From assembly GCA_034664125.1 (NCBI GenBank), contig JAXDIG010000038.1, positions 1 to 64,000 of the forward strand: DNA of 64,000 nt, in the 5' to 3' direction. A model generated the notes under the pieces. The model made no database searches. It was not told the DNA's origin and worked only from the letters and a program-made list of their open reading frames with translations. Source of the stretch: JACVRW01 sp034664125 (lineage in GTDB: Bacteria > Actinomycetota > Thermoleophilia > Solirubrobacterales > Thermoleophilaceae). The position numbers were made by a program, and so were the translations under genes. Below, piece after piece: positions 1 to 7,468 of the stretch (the first letter of the stretch is position 1; each line of letters starts with the position of its first letter).

Positions 1-142
1 AAGCGCCGCCGTGTCCGGAGCAGCCGACCGTGTCGGCTGCGCAGGAAGCGCCGCCGTGTCCGGAGCAGCCGACCGTGTCGGCTGCGCAGGAAGCGCCGCC
101 GTGTCCGGAGCAGCCGACCGTGTCGGCTGCGCAGGAAGCGCC
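1..142. repeat. 45-bp tandem repeat array (three copies plus a stub), each with a perfect dyad
   Basis: Three identical 45-bp units start at 1, 46 and 91, and a 7-nt partial fourth begins at 136. Each unit contains a perfect dyad, GCAGCCGAC-N3-GTCGGCTGC, at 20-40, 65-85 and 110-130. The array is cut by the window edge, so more copies may lie upstream. It ends right before the TATACT element, and the third dyad covers the place where a -35 box would sit. It could be an operator array for the nusA operon, or the coding tail of an upstream gene, since 45 is a multiple of three and several frames are open. Confidence 0.9.
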
Positions 143-148
143 TATACT
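143..148 (+). promoter_or_regulatory. Putative -10 element (TATACT) of the rimP-nusA-infB operon
   Basis: TATACT is the best -10 match in the window and directly follows the tandem array. No convincing -35 box is visible 16-18 bp upstream, where the third dyad of the array lies. Transcription would start near 155, placing both hairpins at 161-220 in the untranslated leader of rimP. Confidence 0.55.
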
Positions 149-160
149 CGACAGTCGACT

Positions 161-199
161 TTCAGCCGTACGCCGCCCCGAGCCGGGGCGGCGCCTGAA
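161..199 (+). promoter_or_regulatory. Leader hairpin of the rimP operon
   Basis: CGCCGCCCCG (171-180) pairs perfectly with CGGGGCGGCG (184-193) over a three-base AGC loop. An outer helix pairs TTCAG (161-165) with CTGAA (195-199). It lies immediately 5' of the terminator hairpin, the usual arrangement for a structured attenuator leader. No alternative antiterminator pairing is obvious by eye. Confidence 0.5.
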
Positions 200-200
200 G

Positions 201-226
201 GGTGGGCCTCACGGTCCACCTTTTTT
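201..226 (+). terminator. Intrinsic terminator in the rimP-nusA leader (possible attenuator)
   Basis: GGTGGGCC (201-208) pairs with GGTCCACC (213-220) through one G-U pair and a TCAC loop, followed by six T residues (221-226). This is the only classical hairpin plus T-tract noticed in the window. It lies between the TATACT element and the rimP start at 243. It is therefore either an attenuator controlling the operon's own transcription or the terminator of an unseen upstream gene. Autoregulation of nusA operons by NusA-dependent leader termination is known in Bacillus subtilis; its use here is inference. Confidence 0.65.
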
Positions 227-242
227 ACGAGTAAGGCCAGAT

Positions 243-671
243 ATGCAGACCACCCCACTTCAAAGCGACATCGAGAAGCGACTCGCCTCCGCGGAGCCGG
301 AGGTCGAGGTGCTGGCGTGCGAGCAGGTGGGGACGGAGCGCCTGCGGGTGTTCATCGACCACCCGGACGGCGTCACCCTGGCGCTGTGCGAGCGGGTCAC
401 CGAGCACCTGCGCGACGTGCTGACGCAGTACGGCCTGGAGGTGTCCTCGCCGGGCCCGGAGCGGCCGCTCACAAAGCCGGACCACTTCCGGCGCTTCATC
501 GGCCGGCGCGCGCGCGTGCGCCTGCGCGAGCCGCGCGGCGGTCACAAGAGCTACACGGGGGAGCTCGTCGGCGCGTCCGACGACGAGGTGACCGTGGCCG
601 CGGAGGACGGAGTGGTGGCCATTCCGTACTCCGAGATCAACCGGAGCAACTTGGTGGAGGGAGACGGATGA
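243..671 (+). CDS. rimP: Ribosome maturation factor RimP
   Basis: The 142-residue protein has the usual RimP length. It has the N-terminal alpha/beta domain (residues about 1-80) and the C-terminal Sm-like barrel (about 85-142) with the pattern ERPLTKPDHFRRFIGRRARV. RimP assists 30S subunit maturation. The ATG at 243 is chosen because the family homology starts there, although the frame is open further upstream through the repeats. The ribosome binding site is weak. Its stop overlaps the nusA start (ATGA at 668-671), the classic rimP-nusA coupling. Confidence 0.93.
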   Translation: MQTTPLQSDIEKRLASAEPEVEVLACEQVGTERLRVFIDHPDGVTLALCERVTEHLRDVLTQYGLEVSSPGPERPLTKPDHFRRFIGRRARVRLREPRGGHKSYTGELVGASDDEVTVAAEDGVVAIPYSEINRSNLVEGDG

Positions 672-2188
672 CCAAGGAGATCGTCGAGGCAGTCGGAGTC
701 CTCGAGCGCGAGAAGGGAATCTCCGCTGATCGCCTGATGGCGGCGCTGGAGGATGCTCTTCTCTCGGCCTACAAGAAGACGCCCGAGGCTGCCAAGTACG
801 CCCGCGTGGAGGTGGACCGCGAGAGCGGCGACTTCCGCGTCTACGAGCTGATCCTCCCGCCCGACCTCGAGGAGCAGCTGCTCGACGAGGTCGAGGAGGA
901 GGCCGGCGAGCCGACCGTCGATCCCGAGACGGGCGAGCTGGTCTACCCGGAGCCGCCCGAGATCGGCCAGGAGCGGCTGATGCAGTACCGCGACCAGATC
1001 GACGAGCGCGACGCCACTCCGGACGACTTCGGCCGCATCGCGGCGCAGACCGCCAAGCAGGTGATCCTGCAGCGCATCCGCGAGGCCGAGCGGGACATGA
1101 TGTTCAACGAGTACCAGGACCGCGTCGGCGAGCTGATCACCGGCATCGTCCAGCAGTCCGATTCGCGCTACACGCTCGTGCAGCTGCGCGAGCGCGTGGA
1201 GGCGCTGCTGCCGCGCGGCGAGCAGGTGCACGGCGAGCGCTACGACCACGGCCAGCGCATCAAGGCGATCATCACCGACGTCTCGAACCAGTCCAAGGGG
1301 CCGTCGATCATCGTGTCGCGCCGCTCGCCCGAGCTGATCCGCTCGCTGTTCGAGCTGGAGGTGCCGGAGATCGCCGACGGCCTGGTGGAGATCCAGAACG
1401 TCGCGCGCGAGCCCGGCTACCGCTCGAAGATCGCGGTCGTGTCGCACGCCTCCGGCGTGGACCCGGTGGGCGCCTGCGTGGGGCCGCGCGGCTCGCGGGT
1501 CCGCATGGTCGTGTCGGAGCTGCGCGGCGAGAAGATCGACATCATCCCCTTCAACGAGGAGCCGGCCCGGTTCGTGGCCAAGGCGCTCTCGCCCGCGCGC
1601 GTGCGCGAGGTGCTGGTCGACGACGAGGCCAAGCAGGCCACCGTGATCGTGCCCGACGACCAGCTGTCGCTGGCGATCGGGAAGGACGGGCTCAACGCCC
1701 GGCTGGCGGCCCGGCTGACCGGCTGGCGCGTGGACATCCGCTCGGAGACTGAGTTCGCCGAGGAGGAAGCCGAGATGGGCTACGCCGAGGAGGAGGTGGC
1801 CGGCCGCTGCGCCGCGATCCTCGCCAACGGCAAGCGCTGCCCAAACGCCTCACTGCCCGGCTCGCGCTACTGCGGGTTGCCCTCCCACCAGGCCCTGGAG
1901 GGCCAGGACACCGACTACCTGGTCCCGCCCGAGGAGGGTGGGGAGGAGCCGGCCGAGGAGCCGGAGGAGAGCGCGGCGGACGAGGTCGCCGGCGAGGTGC
2001 CGCCGGCCGAGGAGCCGCCCGTCGAGGAGCCGCCCGTCGAGGAGCCGCCGGTGGAGGAACCACCGGTCGAGGAGCCGCCGGTGGAGGTCGAGGACGCCGA
2101 GGCCGAGCAGGATGGCGAGTCCGAAACCGAGCCAGAGCCGGTTCCGGAAACCACGGCGGAAGCCCAGCTGGAGAAAGAGGAGTCGTAG
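668..2188 (+). CDS. nusA: Transcription termination/antitermination factor NusA with an extra C-terminal zinc-type motif and EEPPV repeats
   Basis: The 506-residue protein binds RNA polymerase and modulates pausing, termination and antitermination. It shows the N-terminal polymerase-binding domain, an S1 domain near residues 130-210, and two KH domains (GPRGSRV near 268, IGKDGLNARL near 338). After the KH domains comes an unusual tail: Cys381, Cys391, Cys402 and His407 spaced like a small zinc-binding module (compare DUF5763-type C-C-C-H motifs), then an acidic Pro/Glu-rich tail with five EEPPV-type units. The start overlaps the rimP stop. Confidence 0.95.
   Translation: MTKEIVEAVGVLEREKGISADRLMAALEDALLSAYKKTPEAAKYARVEVDRESGDFRVYELILPPDLEEQLLDEVEEEAGEPTVDPETGELVYPEPPEIGQERLMQYRDQIDERDATPDDFGRIAAQTAKQVILQRIREAERDMMFNEYQDRVGELITGIVQQSDSRYTLVQLRERVEALLPRGEQVHGERYDHGQRIKAIITDVSNQSKGPSIIVSRRSPELIRSLFELEVPEIADGLVEIQNVAREPGYRSKIAVVSHASGVDPVGACVGPRGSRVRMVVSELRGEKIDIIPFNEEPARFVAKALSPARVREVLVDDEAKQATVIVPDDQLSLAIGKDGLNARLAARLTGWRVDIRSETEFAEEEAEMGYAEEEVAGRCAAILANGKRCPNASLPGSRYCGLPSHQALEGQDTDYLVPPEEGGEEPAEEPEESAADEVAGEVPPAEEPPVEEPPVEEPPVEEPPVEEPPVEVEDAEAEQDGESETEPEPVPETTAEAQLEKEES
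2009..2083 (+). repeat. 15-bp tandem repeats in the nusA tail encoding EEPPV units
   Basis: Five consecutive 15-bp units, consensus GAGGAGCCGCCCGTC, encode five EEPPV pentapeptides near the NusA C-terminus. Unit 4 has silent changes (GAGGAACCACCGGTC), so the array is not freshly duplicated and the peptide has been kept. The reading frame can vary in copy number without frameshift. Confidence 0.85.
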
Positions 2189-2193
2189 ATCCA

Positions 2194-2451
2194 CTGCGCC
2201 GCTGCGTCAGCTGCCGCCGCTCGCTGCCCAAGGGCGAGCTGCTGCGACTGGTGCGCGGCGATGGCGAGGTCCGAGTGGACCGCGCCGCGGTGGCGGAGGG
2301 GCGGGGCGCCTATGTGTGCCACCGCCCGGAGTGCGCCGAAAGCATCGCTGCGGGCCGACCGCTCGCGCGTGCCTTTGGGGCGCCGGTGACAGTCAATCAG
2401 GAGTCCATAGAATTAGTTCACGAATGGCAAAGAAGCGCGTCCACGAAATAG
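2194..2451 (+). CDS. ylxR: YlxR (DUF448) nucleic-acid-binding protein
   Basis: The family signature is clear: RRCVSCRRSLPKGELLRLVR at the N-terminus, then GRGAYVCHRPECAESI, and a position between nusA and infB. YlxR proteins are small RNA-binding proteins; a partner role with RNase P has been reported in some bacteria. No ATG, GTG or TTG occurs in frame before the essential CxxC; the first in-frame GTG is at 2248-2250 or later. The CTG at 2194, 11 nt after AGGAG (2178-2182), is the likeliest start. The gene overlaps infB by 28 nt. Function is confident, the start is not. Confidence 0.75.
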   Translation: MRRCVSCRRSLPKGELLRLVRGDGEVRVDRAAVAEGRGAYVCHRPECAESIAAGRPLARAFGAPVTVNQESIELVHEWQRSASTK

Positions 2452-5036
2452 CGAAGGAACGGGGCATCACCAGCAAGGAAGCGCTGGAGGTCCTGCGCGC
2501 GGCCGGACTCGACGTGAAGGTGGCAGCATCGAGCGTCGAGGAGGAGGAGGCCGCCAGAGCGTTCGGCAATGGAGCCGGCGCGAGCGCCCCTGCGCAAAGC
2601 GCGCCGAAGGCCAAGAAGGCGAAGAAGGCCGACGCTCCGGCGGCGGAAGCGTCTGCCGCCGCAGAGGCTCCCGCCGCGGAAGCGCCCGCCGCGGAAGCGC
2701 CCGCCGACACCGCCGCTCCGGACGCCGCGAAGTCCGACGATGGCAAGGCGGACGACGGCAAGGCCGACGACGGCAAGGCCAGTCGCCGTTCCGGCGGCGG
2801 CCCGCCGCCCGCGCGGCCCGATATCCGCCCGCCCGAGGGCGAGCCCGTGCGGCGCGCCGGTCCCGAGGGCCGCGGCCCGCGCATCCTTCAGGACGCCCCG
2901 CCCCCGCAGGAGCGCCAAGCCTCCCAGGACCGAGGTCCCCGCTCCGAGGGCGGTGCCGGAGGCGCGCGCGGTTCTCGCTCCGATGCCGCCCCGCGTGGCG
3001 ACCGTGGCCCGGGCCCTGCCGCCCCCGGCGGCGGTGACGGCGGCCGCGGTCCGCGCCCCGGCCGCGGAGGCCGCGGCGAGGCCGGCGCCAGCGACGGTGG
3101 TGGCGGTCGCCGCCGCCGCGTGGTGATCGACTCGCAGGCCGCCAGGCGCGACCGGACACCCCCGCCTCAGCAGTCTCAGCCCCCGCGCCGCGGCCGCGGC
3201 CGGCGGCGCCGGCCCCAGTGGGTCGAGCCCGATCTAGAGGCGGAGGCGCGGGCGAAGCTGGAGGCCGAGCAGCAGGAGGACCCTGCTGTCCAGGTGCGCT
3301 CCGGCTCGACCGTCAAGGAGGTCGCCGAGTCGCTCCAGCTGGGCGCTCCCGAGGTGATCAAGAAGCTGATGGAGCTGGGCGAGATGGCAACGCTCACCCA
3401 GACCCTCTCCGACGAGGCCATCGAGGTGCTCGCTGAGGCGCTGGGCAAGCGGGTCGAGATGGTCGGGGCCACCGAGGACGCCGAGGCCGACCCGACCTAC
3501 GAGGACAGCGACGCGGACCTGATCGAGCGCCCGCCCGTGATCACGATCATGGGCCACGTCGACCACGGCAAGACGTCGCTGCTCGACGCGATCCGCGAGA
3601 CGGAGGTGGCCGCCGGCGAGGCAGGCGGGATCACCCAGCACATCGGCGCCTACCAGGTCCACCACGACGGGCACACGATCACCTTCCTCGACACGCCCGG
3701 CCACGAGGCCTTCACGGCGATGCGCGCGCGCGGCGCCAAGGTCACCGACATCGCGGTGATCGTCGTGGCCGCCGACGACGGCGTGATGCCGCAGACGGTC
3801 GAGGCGATCGACCACGCCAAGGCGGCCGGAGTGCCGGTCATGGTCGCGGTCAACAAGATCGACAAGGAGGGCTCCGACCCCAACCGCGTGCGCGGCGAGC
3901 TGGCCCAGCAGGGCCTGACGCCGGCCGACTGGGGCGGTGACACCGAGTTCGTCGACGTGTCCGCGAAGACGAGGCAGAACCTCGACGACCTGCTCGAGAC
4001 GCTGGTCACGCTCGCGGAGATCCAGGAGCTGAAGGCCAACCCGGACACGGACGCATCCGGCTTCGTGATCGAGTCGAAGCTCGACCCCGGTCGCGGCGCG
4101 GTCGTGACCCTGATCGTGCACCGCGGCCGGATGCAGGTCGGCGACGCGATCGTGGCCGGCGAGCACTGGGGCCGCGTGCGCGCCATGAACGACTACCGCG
4201 GCCAGCGTGTCGAGGAGGCGACTCCCGGCATGCCGGTGGAGATCCTCGGCTTCGACGGCGTCCCGGCCGCCGGTGAGCACTTCCGCGTCGTGGAGAACGA
4301 GCGCGAGGCACGCAGGGTCGCCAACGAGCGGGGCATCCGGCTCAAGCAGGCGGCGCTCGCCCGTCAGGCCACCCGCCGCGTCTCCCTCGAGGACGTGCTC
4401 GCCCGTGCGGAGCGCGGCGAGAAGGAGCTGAACCTGGTCATCAAGGCCGACGTCGCCGGCTCGCTCGAGGCGGTCGCCGACGAGATCGCCCGCCTGCCGC
4501 ACGAGCAGGTGACCGTCAACATCATCCGCGACGGCGTGGGCGGCATCTCCGAGTCCGACGTGATGCTCGCGGCGGCGTCCGACGCGGTCGTGATCGGCTT
4601 CAACGTACGTCCGGTCGGCAACGCCGCCCAGGTGGCCGACCAGGAGGGCGTGCAGATCCGCCACTACTCGGTGATCTACAACATCGTCGAGGAGCTGCGT
4701 GCGGCCATGGAGGGCCTGCTCGAGGCCCTGGAGGTCGAGGAGCAGGTCGGCAGCGCCGAGGTGCGCGCCACGTTCAAGGCCTCGCGCGTCGGCACGATCG
4801 CCGGCTCCTACGTGACCGACGGCGTGGTCCGGCGCGGCGCCCAGTGTCGCCTGGTGCGCGACGGCACGGTCGTCTACGACGGGCGGATCGGGTCGCTGCG
4901 GCGCTTCAAGGACGACGTGCGCGAGGTGACCGTCGGGATGGAGTGCGGCATCGTGCTCGAGAACTACCCCGATGTGAAGGAGGGGGATGTGATCGAGGTG
5001 TACGAGAAGAAGCAGGTGGAGCAGACGCTCGCCTAG
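2424..5036 (+). CDS. infB: Translation initiation factor IF-2
   Basis: The 870-residue GTPase places initiator tRNA on the ribosome. An N-terminal IF2_N module (MAKKRVHEIAKERGITSKEA) is followed by about 230 residues of low-complexity Ala/Gly/Arg/Pro sequence. A second IF2_N module follows near residue 295, then the G domain (G1 motif GHVDHGKTS near 377, DTPGHEAFT, NKID). Domains II to IV complete the C-terminus. The ATG at 2424 lies inside the ylxR reading frame, with AGGAG about 20 nt upstream. The long disordered linker is typical of GC-rich actinobacteria. Confidence 0.96.
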   Translation: MAKKRVHEIAKERGITSKEALEVLRAAGLDVKVAASSVEEEEAARAFGNGAGASAPAQSAPKAKKAKKADAPAAEASAAAEAPAAEAPAAEAPADTAAPDAAKSDDGKADDGKADDGKASRRSGGGPPPARPDIRPPEGEPVRRAGPEGRGPRILQDAPPPQERQASQDRGPRSEGGAGGARGSRSDAAPRGDRGPGPAAPGGGDGGRGPRPGRGGRGEAGASDGGGGRRRRVVIDSQAARRDRTPPPQQSQPPRRGRGRRRRPQWVEPDLEAEARAKLEAEQQEDPAVQVRSGSTVKEVAESLQLGAPEVIKKLMELGEMATLTQTLSDEAIEVLAEALGKRVEMVGATEDAEADPTYEDSDADLIERPPVITIMGHVDHGKTSLLDAIRETEVAAGEAGGITQHIGAYQVHHDGHTITFLDTPGHEAFTAMRARGAKVTDIAVIVVAADDGVMPQTVEAIDHAKAAGVPVMVAVNKIDKEGSDPNRVRGELAQQGLTPADWGGDTEFVDVSAKTRQNLDDLLETLVTLAEIQELKANPDTDASGFVIESKLDPGRGAVVTLIVHRGRMQVGDAIVAGEHWGRVRAMNDYRGQRVEEATPGMPVEILGFDGVPAAGEHFRVVENEREARRVANERGIRLKQAALARQATRRVSLEDVLARAERGEKELNLVIKADVAGSLEAVADEIARLPHEQVTVNIIRDGVGGISESDVMLAAASDAVVIGFNVRPVGNAAQVADQEGVQIRHYSVIYNIVEELRAAMEGLLEALEVEEQVGSAEVRATFKASRVGTIAGSYVTDGVVRRGAQCRLVRDGTVVYDGRIGSLRRFKDDVREVTVGMECGIVLENYPDVKEGDVIEVYEKKQVEQTLA

Positions 5037-5042
5037 GGCGCC

Positions 5043-5342
5043 GTGGCCTTCGTCTGCCTCCTCAAGATCGAACTGCACTTCCCCGAGAACGGCAGCCTCA
5101 AGGGCAAGCGCCGCGAGCTGTCCTCGGTGAAGGCACAGCTGCAGCGGCGCTTCGGCGCCGCCGTTGCCGAAACCGAGCATCACGACCTGTGGCAGCGCGC
5201 CGGCCTGACCGCCGCGCTCGTCGGCCGCGACGCCGGGTCGCTCAAGGATCGAGCGGCCGAGGTCGAACGCTACGTATGGGGCAAATTTGGAGATGGAGTC
5301 ACTGTGGACAGCCAGCTCATATCTACCGAGGACCTGCACTAG
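5043..5342 (+). CDS. ylxP: YlxP-like protein (DUF503)
   Basis: The 99-residue protein has the DUF503 pattern: a hydrophobic first strand, then SLKGKRRELSSVKAQLQRRF and a middle section matching AVAETEHHDLWQRAGLTAAL. It sits in its usual place between infB and rbfA. Biochemical function is not established; the neighbourhood suggests a role around ribosomes. The start is GTG at 5043, six bases after the infB stop. Confidence 0.88.
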   Translation: MAFVCLLKIELHFPENGSLKGKRRELSSVKAQLQRRFGAAVAETEHHDLWQRAGLTAALVGRDAGSLKDRAAEVERYVWGKFGDGVTVDSQLISTEDLH

Positions 5343-5343
5343 A

Positions 5344-5679
5344 GTGGCTAGCGACCGCATGCGCAGGGTGAACGAGGCGGTCCGTGAAGTCCTCTCGGCA
5401 CGGATCGCCGAAGGACTCAATGATCCTCGCATTGGCTTTGTGACTTTGACTTCCGTAGACACCAGCACCGATCTCACCCACGCTCGCGTGTACGTGAGCG
5501 TGCTCGGCGACGAGACACAGCGCGCCGAGACATTGACCGGGCTGGGGTCGGCACATGGCCTGCTTCAGCAGGCAATCGGACGCGAGCTCCGAATGAAACG
5601 CACACCTACTCTGCAGTTCGTGTTCGACGAGTCCATCGACCGTGGAATGCGGATCACGGAGCTGCTGGACGACGAATGA
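5344..5679 (+). CDS. rbfA: 30S ribosome-binding factor RbfA
   Basis: The 111-residue KH-like protein binds the 30S subunit during 16S rRNA maturation and cold adaptation. RMRRVNEAVREVLSARI and DPRIGFVTLTSVDTSTDLTH are characteristic, ending with the FVFDESIDRG strand-helix. The start is GTG at 5344 just after the ylxP stop, with ATG at 5359 as an alternative. It overlaps nrnA by four bases (ATGA). Confidence 0.94.
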   Translation: MASDRMRRVNEAVREVLSARIAEGLNDPRIGFVTLTSVDTSTDLTHARVYVSVLGDETQRAETLTGLGSAHGLLQQAIGRELRMKRTPTLQFVFDESIDRGMRITELLDDE

Positions 5680-6671
5680 GTATCGCCACCGGACATGAAG
5701 AGGCGCTCGCGGAGCTGCGCAGCTCGGACAAGCTGCTGCTGACGACGCACGAGAACCCGGACGGCGACGCGCTCGGCTCGCTGCTGGCGATGCACTGGAT
5801 CCTCGAGCAGCTCGGCAAGGACACGCTGATGTTCATGTCGCCGGACGAGTTTCCGCTGCCGTGGGAGTACCGCGGCTGGACGTTCGAGCGGCTGGCGGGC
5901 ACGCCGCCCGAGGACGTCGCCGAGCGCACGATCGTCTTCCTGGACTGCGGCAACATCGACCGCATGCCGGTCGACTTCCTCCAGGCCGACGGGCTGCACA
6001 TCCTCAACATCGATCACCACCACGACAACACCCGCTTCGGCACGGTCAACCTCGTGGATCCGCAGGCGTCCTGCACGGCCGAGATCGTGTGGCACCTCGG
6101 CAAGGAGCTGGGGGCTGACATCACGCCCCGCATCGCCGACGCGCTCTACACCGGCCTCGTGACCGACACGGGCAAGTTCATGTACGAGAACACCACGCCC
6201 GAGGCCCACCGCATGGCCGCCGAGCTGATCGAGGCGGGCGTCGAGCCGCACCAGGTGTACCGCCGCCTCTACGAGGACCTGCCCTTCCGGCGCCTGCAGC
6301 TGCTGCAGCGGGCGCTCTCGAGCATCGAGCGCCACGACGGCGGCGCGATCACGATCTCCCACCTGATCAAGGACGACTACGAGCAGACTGGAGCGCAGGA
6401 GAACGACTCGGAGGGCGTGGTGGACCACCTACGCTCCGTCGAGGGAACGGCCGTGGCCGTGCTCGTGCGGGAGCTGCTCTCCGACGACCGCGACGGCACG
6501 CGCAAGGTCAGCCTGCGCGCGACCGACGGCCGCGTCGACGTGTCGCGCATCGCGCGCGAGTTCGGCGGCGGCGGGCATCCGCAGGCGGCCGGGTTCGCGA
6601 CGCCGCTGCCGTACCCCCAGCTCGTCGAGAAGCTGCGCGGGCACGTTCGCGAGCAGCTCGAAGCCCGCTGA
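5676..6671 (+). CDS. nrnA: DHH/DHHA1 phosphoesterase, NrnA-like oligoribonuclease/pAp phosphatase
   Basis: The 331-residue protein has an N-terminal DHH domain (THENPDGDALGS, FLDCGNIDR, NIDHHHDNTRFG, TGLVTDTGKF) supplying the Mn-binding Asp/His set. A C-terminal DHHA1 domain carries GGGGHPQAAGF. NrnA enzymes degrade oligoribonucleotides left by other RNases and dephosphorylate pAp. The position between rbfA and truB is the common actinobacterial and Gram-positive arrangement. It overlaps rbfA by four bases. Confidence 0.92.
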   Translation: MSIATGHEEALAELRSSDKLLLTTHENPDGDALGSLLAMHWILEQLGKDTLMFMSPDEFPLPWEYRGWTFERLAGTPPEDVAERTIVFLDCGNIDRMPVDFLQADGLHILNIDHHHDNTRFGTVNLVDPQASCTAEIVWHLGKELGADITPRIADALYTGLVTDTGKFMYENTTPEAHRMAAELIEAGVEPHQVYRRLYEDLPFRRLQLLQRALSSIERHDGGAITISHLIKDDYEQTGAQENDSEGVVDHLRSVEGTAVAVLVRELLSDDRDGTRKVSLRATDGRVDVSRIAREFGGGGHPQAAGFATPLPYPQLVEKLRGHVREQLEAR

Positions 6672-7468
6672 CTTCCGCGGGGGTCCTGCTCCGCGCGAAG
6701 CCGGCGGGAGTGACCTCGCATGACGTCGTCGCCGAGGTGAGGCGCTCGCTGCCGCGCGGCACGAAGGTCGGCCACGCCGGGACGCTGGACCCCTTCGCCA
6801 CCGGGCTGCTGCTGGTGCTGGTCGGCCCCGCCACGCGCGCGCAGCGCTTCCTGATGGGCCTGCCCAAGACCTACCGCGCGGTCGCGCGGCTCGGCTGGAC
6901 CTCCGACACGGGCGACCGCGACGGCGAGCTGGTCCAGACCGGGCGCCTTCCCGAGCGGTTGGAGATCCCGGTCGGCGAGCAGCTCCAGCGCCCGCCTGCG
7001 TACTCCGCGGTCAGGATCGGCGGGGAGCGGGCGTACGCGCTCGCGCGTCGCGGCGAGGCGGTGGTGACGCAGGCGCGGCCGGTCACGGTCCACCGCGCCG
7101 AGCTGCTCTGGCACGAGGGCGAGCGCGCCGGCTTCGAGATCGAGTGCTCGGCCGGCACCTACGTGCGCGCGCTGGTCGCCGACCTCGCCGACGCCTACTG
7201 CGACGAGCTGGAGCGCACCGCGATCGGTCCGTTCACGCTCCAGGACGCCGGCTCGGAGCGGCTCGTGCCGCTCGGCGAGGCGCTCTCCTTCCTGCCGGCC
7301 CGGGCGCTGAGCGCGGCGGAGGCCGAGCACGTGCGCCACGGGCGGCGCGTGCCCGGCGCGGGGGCGGGCGCGAGCCACGTGAGGATGATGGCGGGCGACA
7401 CGCTGATCGCCATCGGCGAGGCTCGCCCTTGCGAGCTCCAGCCCGTCGTAGTGTTCGAGCCCGCATGA
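6668..7468 (+). CDS. truB: tRNA pseudouridine(55) synthase TruB
   Basis: TruB makes pseudouridine 55 in the tRNA T-loop. Motif I is GVLLRAKPAGVTSHDVV and motif II GHAGTLDPFATGLLLV contains the catalytic Asp. The motif AGTYVRALVADL is also present. The first in-frame GTG is at 6710, which would delete the conserved K-P-x-G motif. The frame has no ATG, GTG or TTG upstream, so translation probably starts at CTG 6668 (overlapping the nrnA stop as CTGA) or CTG 6686. Length from 6668 is 266 residues. Product certain, start uncertain. Confidence 0.9.
   Translation: MTSAGVLLRAKPAGVTSHDVVAEVRRSLPRGTKVGHAGTLDPFATGLLLVLVGPATRAQRFLMGLPKTYRAVARLGWTSDTGDRDGELVQTGRLPERLEIPVGEQLQRPPAYSAVRIGGERAYALARRGEAVVTQARPVTVHRAELLWHEGERAGFEIECSAGTYVRALVADLADAYCDELERTAIGPFTLQDAGSERLVPLGEALSFLPARALSAAEAEHVRHGRRVPGAGAGASHVRMMAGDTLIAIGEARPCELQPVVVFEPA

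Noticed and set aside
11..667. N-terminal extension of the nusA frame through rimP and the repeats
   Set aside because: Homology to NusA begins at ATG 668 and rimP occupies this region in another frame with strong motifs.
1938..2423. Upstream extension of infB
   Set aside because: The IF2_N domain begins exactly at MAKKRVHEIA; the extension is Arg-rich and overlaps nusA and ylxR.
3234..5477. 747-codon open frame on the minus strand across infB
   Set aside because: It is antisense to infB, which has full IF-2 motifs; long antisense frames are expected in very GC-rich DNA with third-position bias.
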